Source of the DNA: Serripes groenlandicus
Taxonomy: Eukaryota; Mollusca; Bivalvia; Cardiida; Cardiidae
DNA: 64,000 bases
Direction of reading: 5' to 3'
NCBI GenBank assembly: GCA_031761405.1
Contig: JASEVX010000013.1
Coordinates: 55,270,782-55,334,781 of the forward strand
The position numbers and the translations under genes were made by a program. Below, in pieces: positions 21,801-32,394 of the stretch. Positions within the stretch are counted from its first letter, which is position 1; every line of letters begins with the position of its first letter. The notes under the pieces were generated by a model. That model was not told the DNA's origin, ran no database searches, and worked only from the letters and a program-made list of their open reading frames with translations.

Positions 21801-24800
21801 TTTTTATGGTAAATTAACATTGTTCATTGTATATTGGCTAATATCTCATTTTTCGACAGGGAATCGACAGGCGTTTTTATGTTCAAGTATTAACGAACTG
21901 TATCCCAGATGTCTAAAAAACAGTTCAATAAGTAAGTCAATGAGAGACTGTTTCTGAATGAAATGTTTAATTCATGCGACACGTTTCCGTAACAAAGGGA
22001 GATACATAAATAATAAACGACCCTTTTCAAACCGTCTAATTTAATTATCTGGAATTACTACCCCGACTTTACGCTTTAATTAATGTGTAATTGTTTGTAA
22101 CGCGTGTGTCGCATACTGTTATTGATTGGTGTTTCACGCCGTTTTCCACTATTTTTCAGTTATATCACGGCGTTTCCTGGGTAAGTTACCAGCACTAGTT
22201 GTCCATTTATCCTGACATCAATCTGTCAGTCAGTCGTAATGCTAACCCCGCAACCCTGAGCGCCAGGGAGAGCAGACATCAATGCCAATTTAAAAGTATT
22301 GCATTGCAAACTGACCAAATGTTTCTTCTCTTAAACACATGAGTTTGTAATTTTGCAAACGCCATCTATTCCGAAACTGTTCACTGTAATGCGATCATAT
22401 TCTTGCTATAAACACATCAATCAAACAGATGTCAGTTATCCCAATACTTTTGTACATTGATTACTAGTAGATACCAGGGACGTAGATAAAAGGGATAGGT
22501 AACTAAGTTGTATACTTCAGAAATAAACTATCAAAAACCGTGTTTTATTGGCGAATAAACAATGGTTTGGAGTTCTGATGCGCAGCAATTTACTCCGAAG
22601 GCCGTAGGCCTGAGTGGTTAATTACAACGCATCAGAACAACAAACCATTGTTTGTTCGCCAATATACCACGGTTTTTGATAGTTCGTTTCGAGTCTAACA
22701 TGACCCAACACCTTAACAAAGGGAAATAAATGTTTTCCATTGGTTATTGACGAATAATCAACGGTTATTTTCTTCGCTCTCTATAGGCAAGGAAATCAAC
22801 GTCATGTTAGAATAAGATATCACCCGTCACCAACATTTATAGCAAGTAAAACTCAAAAACTATTGAAGATATGAAAATAACAAAGATACTTTCTGGAAGT
22901 TTAAACATTCGTTTATTGCAGTAGATAAAAATATAATAATATACTTCACGTTCTGATGATATTTTATCCTTATGAATAATGTCAATCTATTAAATTTTGG
23001 AACAAATTTAATATAATTCAGAAATCACAATATCAGTGTCTTTTAGACCAGTCATTTTTCAAAATAACAAATAAATTCCAGTTGTTCATTGTTTTTTCTA
23101 ACTTGTGTTGAAATTTTAAGCTTTCAGAATATGTATGTTTTGTTTATGAGCCAAATGTGACTTCAAAGTTTTATTTGCTTCAAAATGTGAACATTGTGAC
23201 AATTTTATTTCTCCATTTGATATATTGTACAGATGGAGTTGCTAATCCCTCTTATCTACGTCCCTGTATATCGAGGGCTTGGCATGAAACGGTTGTAACT
23301 AAAATTGGTATTTTTTTTACCACTTTTGAAGTTAATGACCTCAATAAAGTCTTTATAAGCGTTAACTAATTTTTCTTGGTTAACAATGGAAATGTAGGTG
23401 CCATTGCTCGTTATGAGCAATGGCACCTAAATTTGCATTGTTTACAAAGGGGTCAAAATTACCCCTAAACCAGAGTTTTCAAAATAGGTTTTTTATTTAC
23501 AACCGTTTCACGCCAAGCCCTGTTTATACTTACCACGATTCCTGTAACGAGAGCAGCAAGCAGGTAACCAGGCAAATTTGACACAGAGTAGAGAATGGTT
23601 CCTGTTCCAACCCCGAGTGGAAATAGAGAGAAAGCTAACGTTAAATATGCCAGAAATTTGAGTCGAAGTAACACTCTATGTAACAATAGACAGTGGTCAT
23701 CTGAAATAGACGTAGGAAATATATTTCATATCAGTGATATATCAGTAAATATATCACTGTTGATCAGATATGTGATAAAATGTGAGATTTGTGAGTCGAA
23801 GTAACACTCTTTATCGCAGTAGGCATGGTTCATATGTATACATATATGTAGGAAAAATATTTAATTTCAGTGATATATCAGTGAATATATATCACTGTCA
23901 ACCAAATATTTGACAAAATTGTGTAAAACTGTGAGTCAAAGTAACACTCTATGTAACACTAGACAGTGGTCATCTGAAATAGACGTAGGAAATATATTTC
24001 ATATCAGTGATATATCAGTAAATATATCACTGTTGATCTCAGATATGTGAAACAGTGTGAGATGTTTGAGTCGAAGTAACACTCTTTATCGCAGTAGGCA
24101 TGGGTCATCTGAAATATACATACATATATGTAGGAAACATATTTAATTTCAGTGATATATCAGTGAATATATGTATCACTTTCAACTAAATATGTGACAA
24201 AATGTGAAAACTGTGAGTCAAGGTAACACTCTTTATCGCAATCTGAAATAGACGTGGGAAATAGATTTCATTTCAGTGATATATCTGTGAATATATCACT
24301 GTTGATCAGATACATGATTAACTTTAAGTTAAGGTCTTTATAGCAATATACAGTGGTCATCTGAAATATGCGTAGGAAAAACATAATTCATATCAATGAT
24401 ATATCATTGAATATGCCACTGACAATCAGATGTGAGGAAATAGAGAAAACGCTAACGTTTAAAAGGCGAGCATAGAAAACAGTGGTCATCTGTAATATAC
24501 GTAGGAAACATATTTCATATCAGTGATATATCAGTGTTTTAAATCTAAGTTAAGCTCTTCAAAGCAATATACAATGGTCACATGGAATTCAGGTAGGAAC
24601 AAGAGTTCATGACAATGGTCATCTAAAATAAATTTCATAAAATCAGTGAATATATCAATGGCGATCAAACATGTGGTAATAAAATAGTTCCATCATTTAT
24701 TATTAATAGTTTACCTTAGGCGACGTTTTACAATCGTCTGCTTTAAAACCATGTCACCTTGTGTGGCTCATTAAACGCGTATCCATAACAACGTGACAAA

Positions 24801-25932
24801 TAAGCAATTGTCTTTTGTCCAAGTGTTTTAAACGCTTTTCAACATTTTTCAACAATTTTCAACAATTATAATTTATTTCATATTTTCAAAAGTCTTCTGA
24901 TGAAATGTGTTGTATATGGGAAACTCGGCCCGGGCACATTAAAATGATGTTCGTGTTGCATGTTGCATGTTTTAGAGATATTTGTGTGACTATTGATCCT
25001 TTTCCACATGCAATTGCCTTCCGACGCCTCTGCTGCAGACGAGATTTGAAAAATAATTAGTGGAAGACAGTGGTGCAGAGGTAGAGCGTCGGCCTCTCGT
25101 ATCAAAGGTCCCTGGTTCGAGTCCCGTGATGAGCGGGTCCTGACTTTGGGATTTTTCCACACAAACGGCGCGAGTACTGGTGAAGTCTCCAGGAAGCAGA
25201 CATCGAGCGTGATTAATCTAAGCCCAAGGCTTGTTTCGCAATCGATGTAAAATAAATAAGTTTAAACTAACCCTATTCAATAATTAAGCTTTCATATATA
25301 AATATTTTTCAAGTGTTTGCCTACAGAGATGTTTTCAAATTCGACTGCTGCAGATATCAATCGGAACTTCTCGGGTAATTCCGTAATCCACATTCATCAC
25401 CGAGGTATTCCGAATGCTGCAGATATGTTATAGGTGGAAATGTGTTGTTGGTACTCACAATTATTGTGGAAAACATTGTGGCAAAAGGAGAAATTGCACG
25501 TTTTGTGCAATTTCTTCTTTTGTCACTATGTTTTCAAAAAGTCTGACGGATCATCAAGTTAGTAGTTGTCTGTTTTCTAGATATAAATTGTATTATATTG
25601 TAGTAAAAAGATCAGTCAACTCCATCTTATATGGGCAGCTGTCGAACAACCTGTTGTGTAACAATACAAGGATGGCGCAACCAATCTTGTCAATGCTTCC
25701 TTAAATTTTGACATACAGACATATATAAGGGTAGGCAGACATGCAGACATACAGACATACAGACAGACAGTCAGTCAGAGAGACAGGCAGGCAGACATAC
25801 CGACATACATACAGACAGTCAGTCAAAGAGACAGGCAGACATACAGACATACATACAGACAGTCAGTCAGAGAGACAGGCAGACATACAGACATACATAC
25901 AGGCAGACATACAGACATACATACATACAGGC

Positions 25933-26027
<95 letters not shown>

Positions 26028-26122
26028 TACACACCTCTTTCCAAGTCCACATCGTTGCGAGCCAGAGTACCAACACTCCCTTGATCCTGAATATCAACGT
26101 TATGTAATGCAACAAACTCCAT
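18477..26122 (-). CDS. Unidentified multi-pass membrane protein, 4 exons
   Basis: Exons 26035-26122, 23534-23700, 20352-20468 and 18477-18809 join in a single frame. Exon 1 starts with ATG in AAAACATGG context and encodes a polar 29-residue head. Exon 2 has a hydrophobic stretch (FLAYLTLAFSLFPLGVGTGT) and LPGYLLAALVTGIV. Exon 3 is FIMFVYFKFLLQSLMVILLV then SEGWG. Exon 4 has LVVTTLCSILTVLTYIGLSG, a loop with two cysteines and an N-linked glycosylation motif (NST), and NLVTGCVLLTIVLYMSDIIF. This predicts four or five membrane segments. The layout weakly recalls tetraspan MS4A/CD20-like proteins or SLC51A/TMEM184-like proteins; I cannot assign it. Exon 4 reaches a stop at 18477 but could instead end at an unseen donor. 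All internal junctions after exon 2 are phase 0, so exon 3 could be skipped in frame. Confidence 0.6.
18866..19993. repeat. 40-bp minisatellite, about 28 copies
   Basis: Unit ACCGAGGCGATAAACACCAG followed by TCGTGAACAACAAGTACTCT. It fills most of the intron between membrane-gene exons 3 and 4 and ends about 57 bp from the exon 4 acceptor. Open frames through it are artefacts. Confidence 0.95.
20352..20468 (-). CDS. Membrane protein gene, exon 3
   Basis: 117 nt (39 codons), phase 0 at both ends, donor GTAAGT, acceptor GGTGATCAG with little pyrimidine tract. The only open frame encodes a hydrophobic helix and then SEGWGIATGSPKTCLFRCL. Confidence 0.5.
20551..20753. mobile_element. TTAA-type MITE, diverged
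   Basis: Left end decayed (AATCCTTTCTTTC), right end GGATAAGGGTTAA, central GCGCAATTTCTC pair present. Confidence 0.65.
20870..21190 (-). mobile_element. tRNA-headed SINE, AAGAACCAA family, minus copy
   Basis: Reverse of the family at 15880: CTCTTTCCGAAAACACAAC, TTAAGTGGGAGGCACTTAAC and a decayed tRNA head near 21150-21190. A 19-base C-run splits head from body. Confidence 0.78.
21493..21745. repeat. Dispersed repeat GACTCTGCGTAATGTATCG, second copy
   Basis: Same family as 16330-16600, same inverted ends (GGACTCTGCGTAA and TTACGCAGAGTC). Confidence 0.7.
22118..22300 (-). mobile_element. SINE, GGTAAGTTACCAG family
   Basis: TTGGTGTTTCACGCCG start, ATATCACGGCGTTTCCTGGG, then GCTAACCCCGCAACCCTGAG. 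Confidence 0.72.
22479..23268. mobile_element. TIR element CAGGGACGTAGATAA (790 bp) containing a foldback
   Basis: Ends CAGGGACGTAGATAAAAGGG and the inverse of CAGGGACGTAGATAAGAGGG. A perfect-looking foldback (22527-22685) lies inside. No coding frame recognised. Confidence 0.65.
23275..23522. mobile_element. Hairpin MITE AGGGCTTGGC
   Basis: 25-bp TIR AGGGCTTGGCATGAAACGG with inverse at the right, inner palindrome AGGTGCCATTGCTCG. Its right end is 12 bp from the donor of membrane-gene exon 2. Confidence 0.8.
23534..23700 (-). CDS. Membrane protein gene, exon 2
   Basis: 167 nt, acceptor GTCTATTTCAG, donor GTAAGT. Encodes DHCLLLHRVLLRLKFLAYLT, then SLFPLGVGTGTILYSVSNLP and GYLLAALVTGIV. A MITE inserts 12 bp past the donor. 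Diverged copies of the acceptor and exon head repeat through 23760-24700. Confidence 0.65.
23760..24700 (-). repeat. Array of diverged copies of membrane-gene exon 2 acceptor and exon head
   Basis: About six units of 133-146 bp upstream of exon 2 in transcript direction. Markers (GTAACACTCT on the plus strand) occur at 23668 in the true exon, then 23801, 23941, 24076 and 24222, with weaker copies near 24331 and 24550. Several keep TATTTCAG followed by ATGACCACTG. Intervening sequence is rich in the palindromic string GATATATCA. Confidence 0.8.
25063..25262 (+). mobile_element. tRNA-headed SINE inserted in a MITE
   Basis: Head AGTGGTGCAGAGGTAGAGCG and CTGGTTCGAGTCCCG; tail GATGTAAAATAAATAAG. 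MITE arms flank it at 24992-25062 and 25263-25386. A tail fragment recurs near 27672-27712. Confidence 0.75.
25740..26028. repeat. CAGA microsatellite
   Basis: Pure (CAGA)n from about 25929 to 26026, with degenerate CATACAGACATACAG units to the left. It abuts exon 1 of the membrane gene at its donor. Confidence 0.95.
26035..26122 (-). CDS. Membrane protein gene, exon 1
   Basis: ATG at 26122, 29 codons plus G, donor GTGTGT at the edge of the CAGA microsatellite. Encodes MEFVALHNVDIQDQGSVGTL and ARNDVDLER. The single G plus AT of exon 2 gives Asp. The frame continues openly into the microsatellite, so an unspliced reading cannot be excluded by stops alone. Confidence 0.55.
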
Positions 26123-26334
26123 GTTTTAACAGCTCTTTCTTTAACTCTCCGTCACATGCAACGAACTCTCGGGGGTATACCGTTACGGTGAGAAAACACG
26201 AGTTTTAATCATCAATATCTCCCTTTTGTTTTACGTTCCATGTATGGTATAGGCTATCGGTGTGTATTCGATCGTCTTCAGTATCGAGAAAAGTCGTAGA
26301 GTGACGACCTACAAAATAGTGTTAAGTGTAGAAA

Positions 26335-26617
26335 TTAACCCTTTCCCACATACAACAAATCAGCAGTATGCGACTTTGTAAACAGTAATGCAAAACTATA
26401 AAACGTCTCTATAAATGAAAGCATAAACAATCTTGCCAATGGTTCCTTAAATGTTGACATACAGACAGACATACAGGTCGACAGAAAGACAGACAGATAG
26501 AAGACAGACAGAGATATAGTTGAAAACATTGTGGCAAAAAGGAGAAATTGCTCGTTTTTGAACAATTCTTCTTTTGTCATAATGTTTTCAAAAAGCGTCT
26601 ACTGTAGAGGCGTCCGA
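26335..26617. mobile_element. TTAA-type MITE with inserted CAGA-like tract
   Basis: Left end TTAACCCTTTCCCACATAC; an ACAGACAGACATACAGG tract interrupts the left arm; right end truncated. Confidence 0.65.
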
Positions 26618-26708
26618 AGTATTGAACGATTCTGTTCGTGATTCTAAAGTATACCTTTAATGTGTTCGGCGTGTTTTCCGTGCCAGCTTCTACAATAATA
26701 TTGATCAT

Positions 26709-26912
26709 TTAACCCTTTTCCGGATGCAGAAGCGTTTTAACACATTTGCAGCAGACGTTATTGTAAAACAATATGGCAAAATTGTGATTAATTTCTCCCT
26801 TTGGTATGGTCATTTCCACTGTATTCCGTAACGATAATTTAATTTTAATAGTTTTTTCAATTCGTTTTTAAAGATATCTGCTGCAGATGTGTTCTGTATG
26901 GGAAAGAATTAA
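26709..26912. mobile_element. TTAA-type MITE
   Basis: TTAA at both ends; right terminus GGGAAAGAATTAA. Confidence 0.75.
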
Positions 26913-27053
26913 GGCACAGAATGTTAAAATCATTATGTCTTGTAGACGTATAAGTGGTGGTACATCCTGTATCTAACCATTCCCCTAATATGGACGACAT
27001 TATGGCGTCCTTGCCTTAAACGACTGTTTCAAATGTTGTTTAAACGAAGAACA

Positions 27054-27253
27054 NNNNNNNNNNNNNNNNNNNNNNNNNNNNNNNNNNNNNNNNNNNNNNN
27101 NNNNNNNNNNNNNNNNNNNNNNNNNNNNNNNNNNNNNNNNNNNNNNNNNNNNNNNNNNNNNNNNNNNNNNNNNNNNNNNNNNNNNNNNNNNNNNNNNNNN
27201 NNNNNNNNNNNNNNNNNNNNNNNNNNNNNNNNNNNNNNNNNNNNNNNNNNNNN
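27054..27253. other. Assembly gap (200 N)
   Basis: Exactly 200 N. The right flank resumes in the middle of a TTAA-type MITE, so the gap was probably caused by this repeat. Confidence 1.
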
Positions 27254-27399
27254 TGAGCAATTTCTTCTTTTGTTACAATGTTTTCAAAAAGCCGTCTGCT
27301 GCAGAGGCGCCAGAAAGCGTTTATATGAGGGAAAGGTATAAATTGAATGCATTTCCCAGCGTGTATTGATTGACAAACGTATTGCAATGCGTGTCACAT

Positions 27400-28140
27400 G
27401 GAGTCTTCCGGCGGTAAAGAGGTTGATGAATGTCATGTTTTATTGAGCATCGACCTGAATGTCCAGTCTCAGTCATTCCTTATTTAATAATCCATTTCTC
27501 CTACACATTTAAGAACAGGCAACTAATTTAAGTGGCATCCCTAGCGGACAGATTTTGAAAACTTTGCTGAAAAAGGAGGAAAGCAGCATATTTTAAGAAA
27601 AAAAATTTTCATTTCCCACTTGATTTATTTTCTTAGTAATCTGAAAATAATTTCATTATTGTTACAAATCTTGCTTAGCTATCGATGTGATAGAAATAAG
27701 TTTAAACTAAACCAGATTACAAAGTTTTATTCTCTGTTCACATCGGGTCACGGGTAGCTCTTTCTTACGTGCAGACCCATCTACAGCGGGTGAGTTTTGA
27801 AAACATCGTGACAAGAGGAGAATTTGCTCAAGATGAGCTACTTTTCCCTTCTCCAAATTAATAATTTATAAAAAATATTTGTTTTTGTTTTTCAGAGACT
27901 TTCCATTATGTTAAGGTTAAGATTAGCTACTTCTCTCTTCTCACAATAATTTTTTTTTTTTTTTTTTTTTTGATTTTCAGAGACTTTCAATTATGATAAA
28001 CTCAAGATTAGCATCTTCTCTCTTCTCACAATTCATAATTCATAAACAATTTTTTTTGTTTAATTTTCAGAGACTTTCCTTATGTTTGGCTTAATGTTTT
28101 CGAAGTCGTCTGCTTCTTGGTGGTTTTTTATGTGGGGAGA
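27400..28140. other. Low-complexity, MITE-derived debris
   Basis: Fragments of the TTAA family (GAAAACATCGTGACAAGAGG) and three AGAGACTTTC... units with T-runs at about 27895, 27980 and 28070. A 29-codon frame beginning MESSGGKEVDECHVLLSIDL at 27398 is unassigned. Confidence 0.45.
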
Positions 28141-28145
28141 AGGGT

Positions 28146-29005
28146 TTAACAACTAATCCTCAGCAGACGACTTAAAAAAAAAAACACTAAGATACATATG
28201 GAACATATGGCTTTATGCCGAAAGGCGACGGTAAATAACCCCAAACCATCATCACCATGGAACATCTCTTTAAATGATGTTATTGTGGCAAAAGGAGAAT
28301 TTGCTCATTATGATAATGTTCTCCTTTTGTCACAATATTTTCAAAAGTTATCTGCTGCAGAGGCGTCATAATACGTCTGAAAGGGTTTAACAACAAATCT
28401 GCAGCATACGACTTTAAAAACATATATATATATAAAGAAATGACACATCTCCTTTTTAATGAAAATATTGTGTCATCAAAGGAGAATTTGCTCATTATGA
28501 TAATGCTTACCTTTTGTCACAATGTTTTCAAAAGTTATCTGCTGCAGAGGCCTCGAAATACGTCTGTATGTAGGAAAGGGTTTAACAACAAATCTGCAGC
28601 AGACGACTTTAAAAACATATTTATATACAGATATGACACATCTCCTTTTTTAATGATCAAATTGTGTCAACAAAGGAAAATTTCCTCATTATAAGCAATG
28701 TCTCCTTTTGTCACAATGTTTTTTCAAAAGTTATCTGCTGCAGAGGCGTCAAGATACGTCTGTATGTTGGAAAGGGTTAACCCTTTCCCTCATACGACAA
28801 TTCTGCAGCAGGCGACTTTGAACATATTTTGTCAAACAAAAGAAAATCTCTATAATTGAATGGATAACCTATGACTAAAAGAGGAAAACATTGTGGCAAA
28901 AGGAGAAATTGCTCGTTTTGAGCAATTTCTTCTTTTGTCCCTATGTTTTCAAAAAGCCGTCTGCTGCAGAGGCGTTAGAACGCGTCTATATGAGGGGAGG
29001 GTTAA
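28146..29005. mobile_element. Chain of four TTAA-type MITEs sharing TTAA junctions
   Basis: Copies 28146-28390, 28387-28585, 28582-28780 and 28777-29005 follow one another with a single TTAA at each junction. The first three share a TTTAACAACAAATCTGCAG-type left end and look like duplicates; the fourth is a consensus copy. Confidence 0.83.
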
Positions 29006-29155
29006 CCAGGCATGTTTCCTATCACCATTACGGATGAACCTGGTATTGTCTGTTGACGAGGTGAATCACGCAAATTCCATAGAATATCGATTTACGTGTT
29101 GTCTTCGAGTATGTTATTATGTGACAGACGTGTGTTTTTTCCAATACAAGGTACG

Positions 29156-29475
29156 TTAATCCTTTCCCCAAATACAAACGCTTTACGACGCCTCTGCAGC
29201 AGACGGCTTATGAAAACATTGTGACAAAAGGAGAAATTGCTCAAAACGAGCAATTTCTCCTTTTGGTACAATTGATTGATTGGGGTTTAACGCCGTTTTC
29301 AACTATTTTTCAGTCATATCATGGCGGCCAGTTCACCTTTTCATATGTTTCTAGGCTCTCCATACAACATTTTTTCCAAGCAAGACCATTTTTTTTTTTT
29401 TTTTTTTTTTGGAACAATGTTTTCAATTTTTTTCCCCTATCATTTAACTTCATTTAAAGAGATATTTGTCCATTT

Positions 29476-29506
<31 letters not shown>

Positions 29507-29559
29507 TAGATGTATCAAAAGTCGTCTGCTTCAGATTTGCTGTACCTGGGAAAGGGTTT
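29156..29559. mobile_element. TTAA-type MITE interrupted by a SINE fragment
   Basis: Left arm to 29270, then a SINE fragment (29270-29372), a T-run, the right arm, and a 27-base G-run (around 29480-29506) just before the right terminal repeat. Confidence 0.7.
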
Positions 29560-30030
29560 CACTTTGCCCTGTGTGACAGACGTGTTGTTTTCCAATACAA
29601 GATATGTTAAGGTAACCATTGATCTGATAGACGAAACTATGACACATCAGTACTTTAGTATTTTTCGGCGATAGCTGTTTAACCTCAGTTTTGACCTAGA
29701 TGTTAAACAAATGATCTCTATTGTAGACCAATCAAATGTTGTATTTAATGAATAATGTCGAAAAAATAAAGGAAATGAAACGTTTTGATTGGTTCATAGT
29801 TAAGTTGGCGATCCTACGAGAGGCACTAATAATATGAAGTTTTAAACTGAAATGTTCTCCATTTTTTGCGTAGATATTTTCAAAGTCGTCTGCTTCCGAT
29901 TTGATGTACCTGGGAAACAGTTTCACCTTGCCCTGTATGACAGACGTGTTGATTTCCAATACAAGGTACGTTGAGGTTACCATTGCGCTGATACACCACA
30001 CTATGACACATTAGTACATTAGTATTTTTT
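29515..30030. repeat. Tandem duplication with a period of about 361 bp
   Basis: GTACCTGGGAAA... CCCTGTGTGACAGACGTG... CCAATACAAG... ACACATCAGTAC occurs at about 29515-29670 and again at 29880-30030. A shorter third match to the CAGACGTGT...CCAATACAAGG core lies at 29123-29160. Confidence 0.7.
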
Positions 30031-30034
30031 GTTT

Positions 30035-30215
30035 CGTTACGGGTTTTACGCCGTTTTCAACATTATTTCAGTTATATCAGGGCGACAGTTCACTTATTCA
30101 TGATCCCTGGGTAAACAATCGAATACAAGGCTAGGAAATGGGCTTTGCCCAGGAGTGCTCCACCATGACGTCAGCGCCGCGACTGGGGATCGAACCCGGA
30201 ACGCCCCTTCCAAAT
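30035..30215 (-). mobile_element. SINE, GGTAAACAAACTAGTACTAG family
   Basis: Starts CGTTACGGGTTTTACGCC; ends with tRNA-like GGGGATCGAACCCGGAACGC. Confidence 0.72.
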
Positions 30216-30566
30216 CAGTACATTACTATAGTCCGTGTAAGTTGAAATGTGGAGAAGAATGCGTAACCTAGGTACTTGGTGGTATACATACATGTGCGAC
30301 TTACCTCCGTGATCTTTGACTATCCGCCTTTTTACAACTTTCAAACAAAATAATCCTTTTAAGCAAGTTACTCTATGTAGATAAATTAAAAATTCATCCT
30401 AGATTCTATCTGTATTTACAGTATTTAAGATTTTTTTTTTTTTAATACAGATTTTTTTTTTTAAATGAATGATTTAGATTTTTTGCAAGTTTTATAATGG
30501 CGGATAGTCGGAGATCACGACGGGTAGTGACTAAGTCGTAGATACCGCCGAGTGATTATGCGTAAC

Positions 30567-30872
30567 TGATTGATTGATTGATTGGGGTTTAACGCCGTTT
30601 TTAACAATTTCTCAGTTATATCACGGCGGCCAGTTCACCTACTCATGCATTTCCTGGTTTTCTCACACCAGTAGTCCTACTCCACACAACAATCTTTCCA
30701 AGCAACTGGCTGCTTTTCCACATAGACTTAGCCCATTGATGGAAGACGAATGACGCATGTCGCATTGACTTTTGTCAATCGTCGGAAAGAAAGTTGGCCG
30801 AGCCGGGATTCGAACTCACAACCCCTGGATTGACAGCCCGTGTCGCTACCGACTGAGCTACCGGGGCTCGGT
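30567..30872 (-). mobile_element. tRNA-headed SINE, GGGGTTTAACGCCG family
   Basis: Full-length copy: tail GATTGATTGATTGGGG, body with CAAGCAACTGGCTGC, tRNA head GAGCTACCGGGGCTC-like at the right. Confidence 0.85.
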
Positions 30873-31017
30873 TAGCAATCCATAAACTGAGCTAATTGAC
30901 TTCCAGAGTAATAAACCCGCCCTTTTTAAAAAATTCTTTTAAATGAAAAATGGCTACTATCCGATTAAAAAGGGAACCATCAAGACTCACTCCTCAGAAC
31001 TAAACCCGCTCACACAA

Positions 31018-31100
31018 ACCGCCTCGCTGGTGTAGTGGTAAAGCGTCCGCCTTCGTGCGGGAGGTCGCGGGTTTGATCCCAGGTCGGATCATACCGAATT
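31018..31100 (+). mobile_element. tRNA-like SINE head
   Basis: GGTGTAGTGGTAAAGCG and GCGGGTTTGATCCCAGG give boxes A and B; no full cloverleaf with matching acceptor stem, so called a SINE head. Confidence 0.6.
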
Positions 31101-31163
31101 TTAAAAAAAATGGTAGTAATGGCTCTCGGTGTTGTTAATTACGACTGACTCGCTGTTATCACG

Positions 31164-31390
31164 TTAACCCTTTCCCTCATATAGACGCTTTCTGACGCCT
31201 CTGCAGCAGATGGCTTTTTGAAAACATAGTGATAAAAGAAGAAATTGCACAAAACGTGCAATTTCTCCTTTTGTCACAATGTTTTCCACTTTTTGTCATA
31301 GGTTATCCATTCAATTATGGGGAATTTTTATTTTTTGACAAAATACGTTCAAAGTCTGCTGCAAAATTGTCGTATGAGGCAAAGGGTTAA
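31164..31390. mobile_element. TTAA-type MITE
   Basis: Complete copy, TTAA at both ends. Confidence 0.89.
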
Positions 31391-31413
31391 GCAGACCAGT
31401 AATTATTATAGGG

Positions 31414-31545
31414 ATAATACACATTTTCGAGGGCGTGAACATCTGCGGACGCCCGCAAAATGTGTTTACGCCTGAGTGCGAAGCACGAGGGCATAAACAC
31501 ATTTTAAGGGCGTCCGCAGATGTTCACGCCCGAGAAAATGTGTAT
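31414..31545. mobile_element. Foldback element with CTCG-rich loop
   Basis: ACACATTTTCGAGGGCGTGA pairs with its inverse at 31525-31545; loop CCTGAGTGCGAAGCACGAGG. The following sequence to about 32035 carries further diverged inverted pieces (CGCCCGCTT-like). Confidence 0.65.
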
Positions 31546-32039
31546 TTTCGCTATTATTGCATAAAATAAGAGCAAACGTCCAACCTATAGTCCGCTGTAA
31601 CGTTCAGTTGTACGATAACCGCCGATGAACATGACGCGATAAGGATTGACACATGTGACGTCATAAAGTAAACAAGTTATGTTTTATATATCCACGAACC
31701 GGTCCTACATAAAGGTTGGCATCGCTGACTCGAATGGTTTTGGATTATGTTATGCTCTTTAACTGTGAGTCTATTGCATGTTACCGATTATCGAGTTAAA
31801 GAAGCTGATGTTATTGTTAACCCAACAATTGCTCCTATTCTAGGGGAGATGGGAGATGTTTTGTTTACTAACGGTGCCCGGGTAATGCATATGTAAAACA
31901 CCTAACCGGTCTGAAACGGCACGTACGCGCGAGAATCGCTTTGTTTATACACGTTTTCTCGCCGTTTACGCCCGGCTTTTGCAATGTTTCTGTATCCCTT
32001 AAGCGGGCGTAAAACATAGATTTTATGCAATAATGTAAC

Positions 32040-32394
32040 TTATATCATAAATGACGTCGCCGGAGTGTAATAAAGCCATTGAATAAATTGCGTATTCAAC
32101 TAGTGTAATAACAATGCTTCGTAACGTGACGTCATAACGTAACGTTTAGCGTTGTAAATATGCGCGCTTTATAGCGACGTTTATATGGACATAGCGCTGT
32201 AAATTATTAAATTAGTATTTATGATATAAAAAGAACATTACATTCGTGGTCATTCAATACGAAATGTATTAAACTCGTTTTCTAAAAGTGATAAAAACTC
32301 GCCAAGGCTCGTTCTTTATATCAATTTCAGAAAACTCGTTTAATAAATTCCGTATTGAATGACCACTCATGTAATATCCTCTATTTACATAGGA
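32040..32394. mobile_element. Palindrome-bearing MITE, copy 1
   Basis: About 355 bp, with a foldback (GGTCATTCAATACG and inverse) around CTCGCCAAGGCTCG. A reverse-oriented copy lies at 43120-43465. Confidence 0.75.

Noticed and set aside
25741..26208. Frames rich in Thr/Asp/Arg/Gln or Cys/Leu/Ser/Val
   Set aside because: Translation of the CAGA microsatellite. Only the first 29 codons of the minus frame look like a real exon.
27033..27341. Open frames spanning the N block
   Set aside because: They exist only because N is read as unknown residue.
29480..29506. 27-base G-run as a G-quadruplex regulator
   Set aside because: Homopolymer inside a decayed MITE, possibly of uncertain length in assembly; no gene end nearby.
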